Positions 32,703 through 44,253 of a stretch of 64,000 bases of DNA are shown piece after piece. Source of the stretch: Coix lacryma-jobi var. lacryma-jobi (Eukaryota > Streptophyta > Magnoliopsida > Poales > Poaceae). Under the pieces are notes generated by a model. That model was not told the origin of the DNA and did no database searches. It saw only the letters and a list, made by a program, of their open reading frames with translations. The stretch's first letter is position 1. Each line of letters starts with the position of its first letter. The stretch spans positions 175,163,825 through 175,227,824 of the forward strand of contig CM019823.1 in assembly GCA_009763385.1 (NCBI GenBank), read 5' to 3'. Position numbers and translations under genes: made by a program.

Positions 32703-33893
32703 CTAATGATCGGGAGTAGCGTTGTCTCTAGTCTGTTGTATTTTAGTCCATTCGGCGACAAAATCAGCTAGGGCCTGAGACTTGATAGCTTTCCTCGGAG
32801 TGAACTTGATGTTGAGTGCCCCTAATTCAACTGCCCACTTGGAAATCCTTCCAATAGCATCACGGTTGTGAAGGATTTCTCCTAAAGGAAAATCCGTGAC
32901 TACCGTGATCTCATGAGCTTCGAAGTAGTGCCACGACTTTCTTGAGGATATGAGTAAAGCATAGAGCAGTTTTTGTACTTGCGGGTACCTGACCTTCGAG
33001 TCAGATAGTACCTCGCTGATGTAATAAACTGGTCGTTGGGTGTTGTAGATGTGCTTGTCGTCTTTGCGCTCCACCACGATTGCTATGCTGACAACGTGTG
33101 TGGTAGCTGCGATATACAACATCATCGATTCCCTGGGCTCCGGCGGCGTCAGTATGGGTGAATTGATAAGGTAGCCTTTGAGTTGTTCAAAAGCTCTGTC
33201 CGCTTCATCCGTCCACTGAAATTTGTCGCCGGCTTTAAGCAATTTGAAAAAAGGCAATCCCTTTTCTCCGAGCCGTGAGATAAATCGATTTAACGCAGCC
33301 ATGCACCCGGTGAGTTTCTGAACGTCTCGGACAGAGATAGGCGGCTTCATGTTGATGATAGCTGTGATTTGCTTTTGACTAGCCTCGATGCCTCGATGAC
33401 TAACGAGGAATCCGAGTAACTGTCCCGAGGGTACCCCGAAGACGCATTTGGTTGGATTGAGTCTCCATTGATACGCACGTAATCGGTTGAAGGTTTCCTC
33501 TAGGTCTGATATCAGGGTAGTTGGATTCTTTGTTTTTATGACTACATCATCAACATAAGCTTCTGCATTGCGGCCAATCTGATCACCCAGGCAATCTTGG
33601 ATGGCGCGTTGATAAGTAGCCCCCGCATTCTTTAGTCCAAAGGACATAGTTTTGTAACAGTATGCTCCAAAAGGAGTAATGAACGATGTCTTGGGTTGGT
33701 CTTCTTCTTTGAGGGCAATCTGATGGTACCCGGAGTAGCAATCCAGAAAAGAGAGTAAGGCGGAGCCTGCGGTGGCATCAACTATTTGGGCTATCCTTGG
33801 TAATCCGAAGGGATCCTTTGGACAATGCTTGTTGAGGTCTGTGTAGTCGACACACATGCGCCACTCGGCAGAGTTCTTCTTCTTGACTGGCAC
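32703..33893 (-). pseudogene. Element B reverse transcriptase
   Basis: A 396-residue open frame, the best preserved pol piece in B. MPVKKKNSAEWRMCVDYTDL, LLSFLDCYSGYHQI (first Asp), FGLKNAGATYQRA and AEAYVDDVVIKT (YVDD box) are all present. The thumb and connection regions continue through RKSWHYFEAHEITVVTDFPLGEIL to AEWTKIQQT. A stop at 32700-32702 separates it from RNase H in the same direction. The ATG at 33893 is internal to the polyprotein. Between 33894 and 34404 the protease-RT linker is broken. Confidence 0.92.
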
Positions 33894-34404
33894 TAGGTTA
33901 GCTAACCACTCGGGGTGGAGGATTTCTCTGATGAATCCGGCCGCGAGTAGCTTGGCTATTTCCTTCTTGATTGCCTCTTTCTTCTCTGGTGAAAATCGTC
34001 GTAATCTTTGCTTGATAGGTCTAGAGCCTTCGTTTAAACTCTAATCTGTGCTCAGCCAAGTTCCTTGGGACCCAGGCATGTCTGCTGGTTTCCAAGCAAA
34101 TATGTCTTTGTTTGCTCTAAGGAACTTGGTGAGCGCGAGTTCCTATTCTTCAGATAGGCGAGCACTGATAACCGCTGTCTTGGAAGGATCACCGGTTTCC
34201 AGGTCAATGGCTTTTGTGGAGACTTCTGCTGATGGTTGAATAGTACCGCCTTCTTGGTTGAGATTTCTGAATCTCCAGGCTTGGTATTAAGCACCATCTG
34301 AGCGAGTTCTTGTACTTCCAGGGCGAGTTGAGCTTTTCAGCGATTTGGACAGCCTCTGTGTCGCAATCAAATGACCGCTTCAAGTCGCCTCTGAAGGTTA
34401 AGAT

Positions 34405-34859
34405 TCATTTGGGACCCGGCATCTTCAATAAGAGGTACGGGTAGTGGGGTACTGCCATAAACTTGGCAATAGCAGGTCGCCCGAATATGGCGTGATACGA
34501 AGATTCGAAGTCAGCTACCTCAAAACTGATGTACTCCGTTCTATAATTGATCGGAGTTCCAAAAGTGACGGGTAGTATAATCCTTCCGAGTGGTACAGCC
34601 GCTTTTCCGGGTACTATGCCGTAGAAAGGAGCGGTTGATGGTGTGAGTTGGGTTGCGAGATCTAGATTCACCTTTCGTAGGGTGCTTGCAAAGATAACAT
34701 TGAGTCCTGCTCCGTCATCGATGAGTACCCTACCAAGTGTATATCCAGCGACCGTGGGTCCAAAACTAGCGGGTAATGGCCTGCATTGGAAACACTGGTC
34801 CATTGATCTGCTCTGGAGAAATTAATCGGATGTTCGGACCAGTCGAGGTATTTGGGTGT
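34405..34859 (-). pseudogene. Element B protease region
   Basis: Frames at 34405-34803 and 34668-34859 encode TPKYLDWSEHPINFSRADQW, then VAGYTLGRVLIDDGAGLNVIFAS, where the protease active site DTG/DGG appears as DDG-A-L-N, then IILPVTFGTPINYRTEYISFEVADF and HAIFGRPAIAKFMAVPHY. This is the Tat protease pattern. A frameshift lies near 34780. Element E is inserted at 34860, just upstream of TPKYLDW, and gag resumes at 44254. Confidence 0.85.
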
Positions 34860-37499
34860 TGTCACAGAACCGACCAATTTGTACCAGATTAAGCACCGAA
34901 TCGCTGCTTTCACAGAGACTACAAGTACTTAAGCTCGTACAAACCCGGTAGTCCGGAAATCTCGAAGGATTTCAAGTCATTCAACTTTAACCAAGATCGT
35001 AATAGATTAGCGTACATGCCCACAAGGTACATTCAGTTCGCACATAGTTCAAATACATCGGAGTTCGATAGTTATTACAAACCATAGTTTCGAATTCAAG
35101 CGGAAGCAACATAGTTTTGAAACACAAGTCCTGTTTCACAATACGGTGCCATATGCCGATTGTCCACAAAAGCATCAGGAAAGATAGGATTGACCATGCC
35201 CATGGTCTAGTCACTGCCCTCGACGGGTAACAGACAGTTCTCGCAGTAGCCGAAGAAACACTGCCCATTATGCAACACGAGATAGCACCCTGAGTACGAG
35301 AAGGTACTCAGCATGACTTACCGTCAAAAACCAGAAATAATTGACACCAAGGATTATGCAAAGGCTGTATCTGGGGTGGCCAAACTTACCTTTTTCATAA
35401 ACGATTTATTATTAAATAGTCCTCATTAGAGCATTAGCAGTCACTTTTATGTAATCAGGCTGATTATCTAGTTTGACCTGATCTGAGCAAACACTTGACT
35501 ATTTATCAAGCAAGAGTGACTATTTCATCATAGCCTTCAGATTCACCAACCATAACCATCATTAATTCCATAATATTACTACGGTAACACTGCTCAGTCA
35601 AGTTACTCACTAACCAGAGCGATGGCGATTATAATCGATTCCTACCAGCTGGGGACAAAATGTCGCACACTCGCCGACACACCCTGCCAGGCGGCGTTGG
35701 CGACCACTCAGGAGGTTCGAGAACCCAATCGCGGGACGGCCATTGGACCCTCTACCACCGAGGGTTATCTCAATGCAGGCGCTCAAGCTATTAACTGCCA
35801 CGTCATGCAGGTCGATCAGGCCCTGCCTCCCTCGGACCATGCCAGGTCGATCAGAATAGTTGCCCACCGGTACATGTAAGCCCTGGGTGTTAGGCGTCAA
35901 AGTCTCCGTCACCGGCTCGAAACACCTACTCGGCTTCACGGGAGGTACTCCGACTACTCCGTTAAGTGATTGACGCGTTCAAAATGACTGAGGTGTGCCT
36001 TCGTCGGGTCCTAATCGACACGACGGGAGAATACTAGCACACGAACCCATGTCCTGCTGCTCCTACATCCGACCGGTCTCAGATTAATTATCACATGGTT
36101 ATCTCCATGATAGCACAAGGCTAAACATGATCAGTATCCAACATATGCGGGAGACAGGAAATCACCCGACTTTACCGGTCTAAGCAGGGCTAAGCAATAA
36201 CGCGACTAGACTAACAGGGTTCACAAAGATAATATTTGAGGTGGACAAGGATAATTAATCAATGCAGCAACGGTATCACACAACTCCTATGACCTAATGC
36301 AACAATCATATCAGGTTAACTTGTAAACGGTAATTTGCAAACCGTAGGAGAAAATGCTCCGGGGCTTGCCTCGCTCGAAGTCGGGGGGCGGTGATCACGG
36401 CACTCCGGCAGGTCCTCAGCGTCTCCTTCTGGATCCCCTCCTCGGTTGTCTCCTCCTGACGCTGTCTCCGCGGGTCTTGGGCTCGACTACCGACCCTGCA
36501 TGATGCGGTAATGAATGAATACAGAATGCACATGGACGCACAGTGATGCAACATGGAGTAAACACTCAGGAGATTAAGCACATGTCATCTACTGCTACTC
36601 ACTTATTAATTAACATACTACTTACTAAGTCTCGTGTCACCACATCAGAGTTGCAAGGGTTTTATACCCTCTAATATTTGTAGAATTAAATCTAGTTAAT
36701 TAGGCCTATAGCAGTAACCTATCCTAGGCAGCTTCATAAAAATCTATAAAAATTACTGGAGATTAATAGTACTTAATCTAACCCTCTGTCCAAATTTCAT
36801 CCCATTTGGACCTAGACTCTATCCCCTATGAAAAAGACAAAATCTATCATGAACAGGTGCTTTGAACTACTCACCCTAGCAACAAGTGTCAAACCACAGA
36901 TTTCTTATTTTTCTACTGAACTTCCTAGCATAAGAGCAATGTGCTAATTTCTCAGGTTCATATTCCTCATATTTTAATTGTTACAAAATAAACAAGGAAA
37001 CAGTATTTAACCATTTAGAAGCTACTGTCAAACTAATTCATAGAATAACCTCATATTGTATTTTTCTCTGAAACTACACATTCATACAAACCTAACAAAA
37101 CTGGAATCACATTTTTCTGACTTATACATAATTAGTTATGCATTTACCAAGTTATCAGCACTTTTCTAAATTAAAAGCATCTACACATAAAAGTATTACC
37201 AACAATGCAATTAACAGTTTTCACTGATAGATCTAAACATGCTTGACCTAACAAAATTTGTTTCACAGGATTTGGACATAAAATGAGCCTTGTGGGAATT
37301 TTGAAGCCTTTACATGAATTCTGCAAAACACACTAAAAAGGGAAACTCAATCCTATACGCTACAGACTTCGGCCGAGGCTCAAGACACGGCTTCGGCACG
37401 TCTGGTGCGACTCGCCCGAGGCTTCGAGGCAAGGCTTCGGCGCCTTCAGCGCGATTCGGCTGAGGCCCGAGGCTCAGACCCATTTCTCCGATTCGCCCG

Positions 37500-37660
37500 A
37501 GGCACACTGACAGTCGAGGCTAACCTATTCAGTCGAGGCCACTGACTCAACCGAGACTAGCTGACTCAACCGAGGCTTACTTGGCTTGACTCGACCGAGG
37601 CTTACTTGGCTTGGCTCGACCGAGGCTTACTTGGCTCGACTCGACCGAGGCTTGAGGCGA
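37500..37660. repeat. 25-bp tandem units with ACCGAGGCTTACTTGGCT in LTR E
   Basis: Units ending CTCGACTCGACCGAGGCTTA repeat at 37560-37650. The right LTR (42505-42620) has one more unit than the left, so the array changed length after, or at, insertion. Confidence 0.8.
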
Positions 37661-39387
37661 AGGCTCGGTTCATCCGACTTACCGAGGGCCTACGGCAACC
37701 AGGCTCTTCCCTTTTCTGCTAGTCGGGGCCCGCTGGTCAGGGCGACCAAGCTTCCGAGGCCAGGCTCGGCACGTTACCGCGCGAGGCCAGGCTCGGCAGT
37801 CAACGGCGGAGTTTGGCGCCGTGGTCGTTGACCGGCCCTAACTCGTCGACGGCGACACTTCGGGCGACACTGAGACCATCGGTTGGGTGCGGGTTTACGA
37901 GACGAACACGACCGACTAACTGGCTGAGCCAGAGGGATACCGGAGCAAGCTCGACGGCGGCCATGGCGGAGCGGCGGCTCTGCGACTCGGCGGCGGAACT
38001 CTCCCCGGCGGCTTGCGACTCGGCAAGGCTAGCACTAGCCCACGCAAGACCTAAGCAACCTATTGGAGCAACTCCCAGGCTTCGGCATCCCCGGCATTGC
38101 CCGGCGCGATGCACGGCGGTGGTTCCATGGCGGACACAGCGGCGACATGGCTCGGTTCCGGCTGAAACACGGCGAAAAAGAGGTCTCCAACTAACTCTAA
38201 GCTACTACGGCGGTAGAGAAGACTAGAACATGGCTCAGCTTAGGGTAGCATGGCCGGAGATGACCGGTCCACGTGAAGGTCACGGTGGCGGCCATGGCGG
38301 AAGCTTGCGGATGGCGTCCGCTGTTCCGGCAGCTAGAGAGGAAGAGAGGTGAAACCAACTCTTACCGAAGAAAGAGGAGACCGAGACGGAGAGACTGGCG
38401 AAAGGAATCGAACGGCGGTGCGGCGAGCAGCGAGTAATCGCTCGCCGGAGTTCGGCGGCAAAGGCGGTTCGGGCTAACTGGAGAAGATGGTGGAGTGGCT
38501 GGCGCGCTGGTGAACGAATGCTCTCTGGCTTGCAAGCGCAAGGCGGACGAAGGCAAAAGGAACAAGTGCCTGAGTGCGTCGCACCTGGCCAGTTCCCGTC
38601 GGGGGAACTCCGACCGGACGCGGCGGCGTCAGGCGTCGAGCTCCACGCGGCGGGCATGCACCGAGCTCCTGGGCGTCGTGGCGAGCTTGCAGAGAGCGAG
38701 AGGGTGACATGGCGCACGCGGCGCAAAACCGGGGCGGCGATTGCCGGTGGTTTTGCCGGCCAGCGAGGCGGTCTCGCGGCGGCGGCAGGCTCGGTCGGCG
38801 CGGAGGGAGCGGCGACCGCGAAGGAGAAGAAGGAGAGACTGACAGGCGGGGTCCACTGGAATTAAACTAAAGAAGTTTTGTTTCAAACTTTGATGCTCTA
38901 TAACTTCTAAACTAGACCGAACTAGGAAAAGGTCCCAACAGCAAAGTTGCTTAGAATTTTGTAAGGAACAAATCATCCTTAAGGCTCCAGTCCAAATTCT
39001 GTTGTTTAAAAGAAATTTAGTGCTAAACCATTTTCTAATGCAAGAAATCCTAACTAAAAAGCTTTTTCTGAGAAAGTGCTTTAAAGCAAAGTTGTTCCCC
39101 TCATCAAGATCTACAACTTTGTTATAAGGCACTTGGTCAGAAACAGTAAGCATAACAAGGTTACACTAGAGACCAAACAAGGACTTAAGCCTTCAACAAA
39201 CATATGCACATGAAATGATGAGATGCTATGCTTATGCCATGCCAAATTATGCATTTAGGGATTGCGGGGTAACGTCCCGCCTCCACGCGGCCGAGCCCAC
39301 TTACATATGGCAGCTTTTCTAGGACATAGACTTCCCTCACAGACCAACACCAGTCTTTTCAGCGCACTTTGTCCTCACTCGTGCGCA

Positions 39388-39512
39388 CCCGGGAAGAACT
39401 TCCCGGTCGGTCACCCATCCCTAGATTTCTCCACGCCAAGCACGCTTAACTTTAGAGTTCTTTGGAGACGGGCTTCCGAAAAAGAAGTTGCAACTTGTTG
39501 GTATGAGTATCC
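39388..39512 (-). other. 5S rRNA-like domain in left LTR of E (Cassandra-type)
   Basis: On the minus strand the sequence includes GATACTCATACCAACAAG, AGTTAAGCGTGCTTGG (5S box A region, 39436-39451) and GGATGGGTGACC with GGGAAGT (box C region, 39402-39420). The distance from the start of AGTTAAGCGTGC to the start of GGATGGGTGACC is 31 nt, the same as I recall for plant 5S rRNA. Cassandra TRIM elements are known to carry 5S-derived LTR sequence. The match is too diverged in its first half to be a 5S gene. Confidence 0.8.
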
Positions 39513-39547
39513 TATTATTCCTATTAAGCCTTAGGCCGGATGTTACA

Positions 39548-39750
39548 TCCTCACCCCCTTAAGAGATCGACGTCCCCGTCGATCAATCCCAAGCCAGGAA
39601 CGTCCTCTCTTGGCCACGTCCGTGTGTCTAGTGCCAGCACATGTGTCATGCTGTGTGACCACTCTGGGTCCACACCAGCCATGACCACCATGTCTGAGCA
39701 ACTGCGACACACGCGCCCGTGAAACCGCGAGAGTCGGCTCCGATACCAGC
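39548..39750 (-). other. Internal region of E
   Basis: 203 bp from primer site to purine tract, no coding. GACGGGGACGTCGATC near 39565-39585 resembles sequence I recall next to the 3' LTR in Cassandra-like or chromovirus elements. I cannot decide between them. Confidence 0.8.
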
Positions 39751-42700
39751 TGTCACAGAACCGACCAATTTGTACCAGATTAAGCACCGAATCGCTGCTT
39801 TCACAGAGACTACAAGTACTTAAGCTCGTACAAACCCGGTAGTCCGGAAATCTCGAAGGATTTCAAGTCATTCAACTTTAACCAAGATCGTAATAGATTA
39901 GCGTACATGCCCACAAGGTACATTCAGTTCGCACATAGTTCAAATACATCGGAGTTCGATAGTTATTACAAACCATAGTTTCGAATTCAAGCGGAAGCAA
40001 CATAGTTTTGAAACACAAGTCCTTGGTTCACAATACGGTGCCATATGCCTGATCTGTCCACAAAAGCATCAGGAAAGATAAGGATTGACCATGCCCATGG
40101 TCTAGTCACTGCCCTCGACGGGATACAGACAGTTCTCGCAGTAGCCGAAGAAACACTGCCCATCTGCAACAACAAGGGATAGCACCCTGAGTACGAGAAG
40201 GTACTCAGCTAGACTTACCCGTCAAAAACCAGAAATAATTGACACCAAGGATTATGCAAGGCTGTATCTGGGGTTGGCCACACTTACCTTTTGCATAAAA
40301 GCATTTTATTATTAAATAGTCCTCATTAGAGCATTAGCAGTCACTTTTATGTAATCAGCCTGATTATCTAGATTTGCACCTGATCTAGAGCAAACACTTG
40401 ACTATTTATTCAAGCAAGAGTGACTATTTCATCAATAGCCTTTCAGATTCACCAACCATAACCATCATTAATTCCATATATTACTACGGTAACACATGCT
40501 CAGTCAAGTTACTCACTAACCAGGAGCGATGGCGATTATAATCGATTCCTACCAGCTGGGGACAAAATGTCGCACACTCGCCCGACACACCCTGCCAGGC
40601 GGGCCGTTGGCGACCACTCAGGAGGTTCGAGAACCCAAATCGCGGGACGGCCATGGACCCTTCTACACCGAGGGTTATCTCAATGCCAGGTCGCTCAAGC
40701 TATTAACTGCCCACGGTCATGCCAGGTCGATCAGGCCCTGCCTGCCCTCGGACCATGCCAGGTCGATCAGAATAGTTGCCCACGGTACATGTAAGGCCCT
40801 GGGTGTTAGGCGTCAACGTCTCCGTCACCGGCTCGAAACACCTTACTCGGCTTCACGGGAGGGTACTCCGACCTACTCCGTTAAGTGATTGACGCGTTCA
40901 AAATGACTGAGGTGTGCCTTCGTCGGGTCCTAATCGACACAGACGGGAGACTACTAGCACACGGAACCCATGTCCTGCTGCTCCTACATCCCGCCCGGTC
41001 TCAGATTAATTATCACATGGTTATCTCCATGATAGCACAAGGCTAAACATGATCAGTATCCACCTATATGCGGGAGACAGGAAATCACCCGACTTTTACC
41101 GGTCTAAGCAGGGCTAAGCATATAATCGAGCCTAGACCTAACAGGGTTCACAAGATAATATTTGCAGGTGGACAAGGATAATTAATCAATGCAGCAACGG
41201 TATCACACAACTCCTATGACCTAATGCAACAATCATATCAGGTTAACTTGTAAACGGTAATTTGCAAACCGTAGGAGAAAAATGCTCCGGGGCTTGCCTC
41301 GCTCGAAGTCGGCGGGGCGGTGATCACGGCACTCCGGCAGGTCCTCAGCGTCTCCTTCTGGGATCCCCTCCTCGGTTGTCTCCTCCTGACGCTGCTCCTC
41401 CGGCGGGTCTTGGGCTTCGACTACCGACCCTGCATGATGCGGTACATGAATGAATAACATGAATGCACATGGGACGCACAGTGATGCAACATGGAGTAAC
41501 AACTCAGGAGATAAGCACATGTCATCTACTGCTACTCACTTATTTAATTTAACATACTACTTACTAAGTCTCGTTGTCACCACATCAGAGTTGCTTAACG
41601 GGTTTATTACCCTCTAAATATTTGTAGAATTAAATCTAGTTAATTAGGCCTATAGCAGTAACCTATCCTAGGCAGCTTCATAAAAATCTATAAAAATTAC
41701 TGGAGATTAATAGTACTTAATCTAACCCTCTGTCCAAATTTCATCCCATTTGGACCTAGACTCTATCCCCTATGAAAAAGACAAAATCTATCATGAACAG
41801 GTGCTTTGAACTACTCACCCTAGCAACAAGTGTCAAACCACAGATTTCTTATTTTTCTACTGAACTTCCTAGCATAAGAGCAATGTGCTTAATTTCTCAG
41901 GTTCATATTCCTCATATTTTAATTGTTACAAAATAAACAAGGAAACAGTATTTAACCATTTTAGAAGCTACTGTCAAACTAATTCATAGAATAACCTCAT
42001 ATTGTATTTTTCTCTGAAACTACACATTCATACAAACCTAACAAAACTGGAATCACATTTTTCTGACTTATACATAATTAGTTATGCATTTTCCAAGTTA
42101 TCAGCACTTTTCTATTTTAAATAAATCTACACATAAAAGTATTACCAACAATGCAATTAACATCCTTCACAGGTAGATCTAATCATGCTTAACACAACAA
42201 AATTTGTTTCACAGGATTTGGACTTAAAATGAGCCTTGTGGGAATTTTGAAGCCTTTACATGAATTCTGCAAAACACACTAAAAAGGGAAACTCAATCCT
42301 ATACGTTACAGACTTCGGCCGAGGCTCAAGACACGGCTTCGGCACGTTCAGCGCGACTCGCCCGAGGCTTCGAGGCAAGGCTTCGGCGCCTTCAGCGCGA
42401 TTCGGCTGAGGCCCGAGGCTCAGACCCATTTCTCCGATTCGCCCGAGGCACACTGACAGTCGAGGCTAACCTATTCAGTCGAGGCCACTGACTCAACCGA
42501 GACTAGCTGACTCAACCGAGGCTTACTTGGCTTGACTCGACCGAGGCTTACTTGGCTTGACTCGACCGAGGCTTACTTGGCTCGACTCGACCGAGGCTTA
42601 CTTGGCTCGACTCGACCGAGGCTTGAGGCGAAGGCTCGGTTCATCCGACTTACCGAGGCCTACGGCAACCAGGCTCTTCCCTTTTCTGCTAGTCGGGGCC

Positions 42701-44253
42701 CGCTGGTCAGGGCGACCAAGCTTCCGAGGCCAGGCTCGGCACGTTACCGCGCGAGGCCAGGCTCGGCAGTCAACGGCGGAGTTTGGCGCCGTGGTCGTTG
42801 ACCGGCCCTAACTCGTCGACGGCGACACTTCGGGCGACACTGAGACCATCGTTGGGTGCGGGTTTACGAGACGAACACGACCGACTAACTGGCTGAGCCA
42901 GAGGGATACCGGAGCAAGCTCGACGGCGGCCATGGCGGAGCGGCGGCTCTGCGACTCGGCGGCGGAACTCTCCCCGGCGGCTTGCGACTCGGCAAGGCTA
43001 GCACTAGCCCACGCAAGACCTAAGCAACCTATTGGAGCAACTCCCAGGCTTCGGCATCCCCGGCATTGCCCGGCGCGATGCACGGCGGTGGTCCATGGCG
43101 GACACAGCGGCGACATGGCTCGGTTCCGGCTGAAACACGGCGAAAAAGAGGTCTCCAACTAACTCTAAGCTACTACGGCGGTAGAGAAGACTAGAACATG
43201 GCTCAGCTTAGGGTAGCATGGCCGGAGATGACCGGTCCACGTGAAGGTCACGGTGGCGGCCATGGCGGAAGCTTGCGGATGGCGTCCGCTGTTCCGGCAG
43301 CTAGAGAGGAAGAGAGGTGAAACCAACTCTTACCGAAGAAAGAGGAGACCGAGACGGAGAGACTGGCGAAAGGAATCGAACGGCGGTGCGGCGAGCAGCG
43401 AGTAATCGCTCGCCGGAGTTCGGCGGCAAAGGCGGTTCGGGCTAACTGGAGAAGATGGTGGAGTGGCTGGCGCGCTGGTGAACGAATGCTCTCTGGCTTG
43501 CAAGCGCAAGGCGGACGAAGGCAAAAGGAACAAGTGCCTGAGTGCGTCGCACCTGGCCAGTTCCCGTCGGGGGAACTCCCGACCGGACGCGGCGGCGTCA
43601 GGCGTCGAGCTCCACGCGGCGGGCATGCACCGAGCTCCTGGGCGTCGTGGCGAGCTTGCAGAGAGCGAGAGGGTGACATGGCGCACGCGGCGCAAAACCG
43701 CGGGCGGCGATGCCGGTGGTTTTGCCGGCCAGCGAGGCGGTCTCGCGGCGGCGGCAGGCTCGGTCGGCGCGGAGGGAGCGGCGACCGCGAAGGAGAAGAA
43801 GGAGAGACTGACAGGCGGGGTCCACTGGAATTAAACTAAAGAAGTTTTGTTTCAAACTTTGATGCTCTATAACTTCTAAACTAGACCGAACTAGGAAAAG
43901 GTCCCAACAGCAAAGTTGCTTAGAATTTTGTAAGGAACAAATCATCCTTAAGGCTCCAGTCCAAATTCTGTTGTTTAAAAGAAATTTAGTGCTAAACCAT
44001 TTTTCTAATGCAAGAAATCCTAACTAAAAAGCTTTTTCTGAGAAAGTGCTTTAAAGCAAAGTTGTTCCCCTCATCAAGATCTACAACTTTGTTATAAGGC
44101 ACTTGGTCAGAAACAGTAAGCATAACAAGGTTACACTAGAGACCAAACAAGGACTTAAGCCTTCAACAAACATATGCACATGAAATGATGAGATGCTATG
44201 CTTATGCCATGCCAAATTATGCATTTAGGGATTGCTTAACACCGGGGTGTTAC
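39751..44253 (-). repeat. Right (5') LTR of element E
   Basis: About 4.50 kb, same start as the left copy, ending GCTTAACACCGGGGTGTTACA. That tip matches D and F (CACCAGGGGTGTTACA, CACCAGAGGTGTTACA), so it looks like the family-typical end. The 5S-like segment is absent. Confidence 0.9.

Larger units (their letters stand above)
34860..39547 (-). repeat. Left (3') LTR of element E, with 5S-like head
   Basis: About 4.69 kb. From 34860 to about 39255 it parallels the right copy. From about 39257 to 39547 it carries a segment absent there. It contains the hairpin CTGAGTAC...GTACTCAG (35291-35310), CGAGGC arrays (37360-37660) and a GC-rich part to 38850. Many small deletions relative to the right copy cluster in 34980-36670. 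Frames such as 37813-38226 and 38280-38726 are compositional. Confidence 0.88.
34860..44253 (-). mobile_element. Non-autonomous LTR element E: 4.7-kb and 4.5-kb LTRs around 203 bp
   Basis: Two long direct repeats begin TGTCACAGAACCGACC at 34860 and 39751. The 203 bp between them hold an iMet-type primer site (TGGTATCGGAGCC, minus strand, 39736-39748) and a purine tract (TTAAGGGGGTGAGGA, minus strand, 39548-39562). No gag or pol. The far ends differ: the left copy ends with about 290 bp of 5S-like sequence and GGATGTTACA, the right copy with ACACCGGGGTGTTACA. No clear 5-bp target duplication is visible (left GGTGT, right GCCCT). B's reading frame runs up to both edges. Confidence 0.87.

Noticed and set aside
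39388..39512. A functional 5S rRNA gene
   Set aside because: Only the internal promoter half matches well; the first half is diverged and it lies inside an LTR. Called 5S-like, not a gene.
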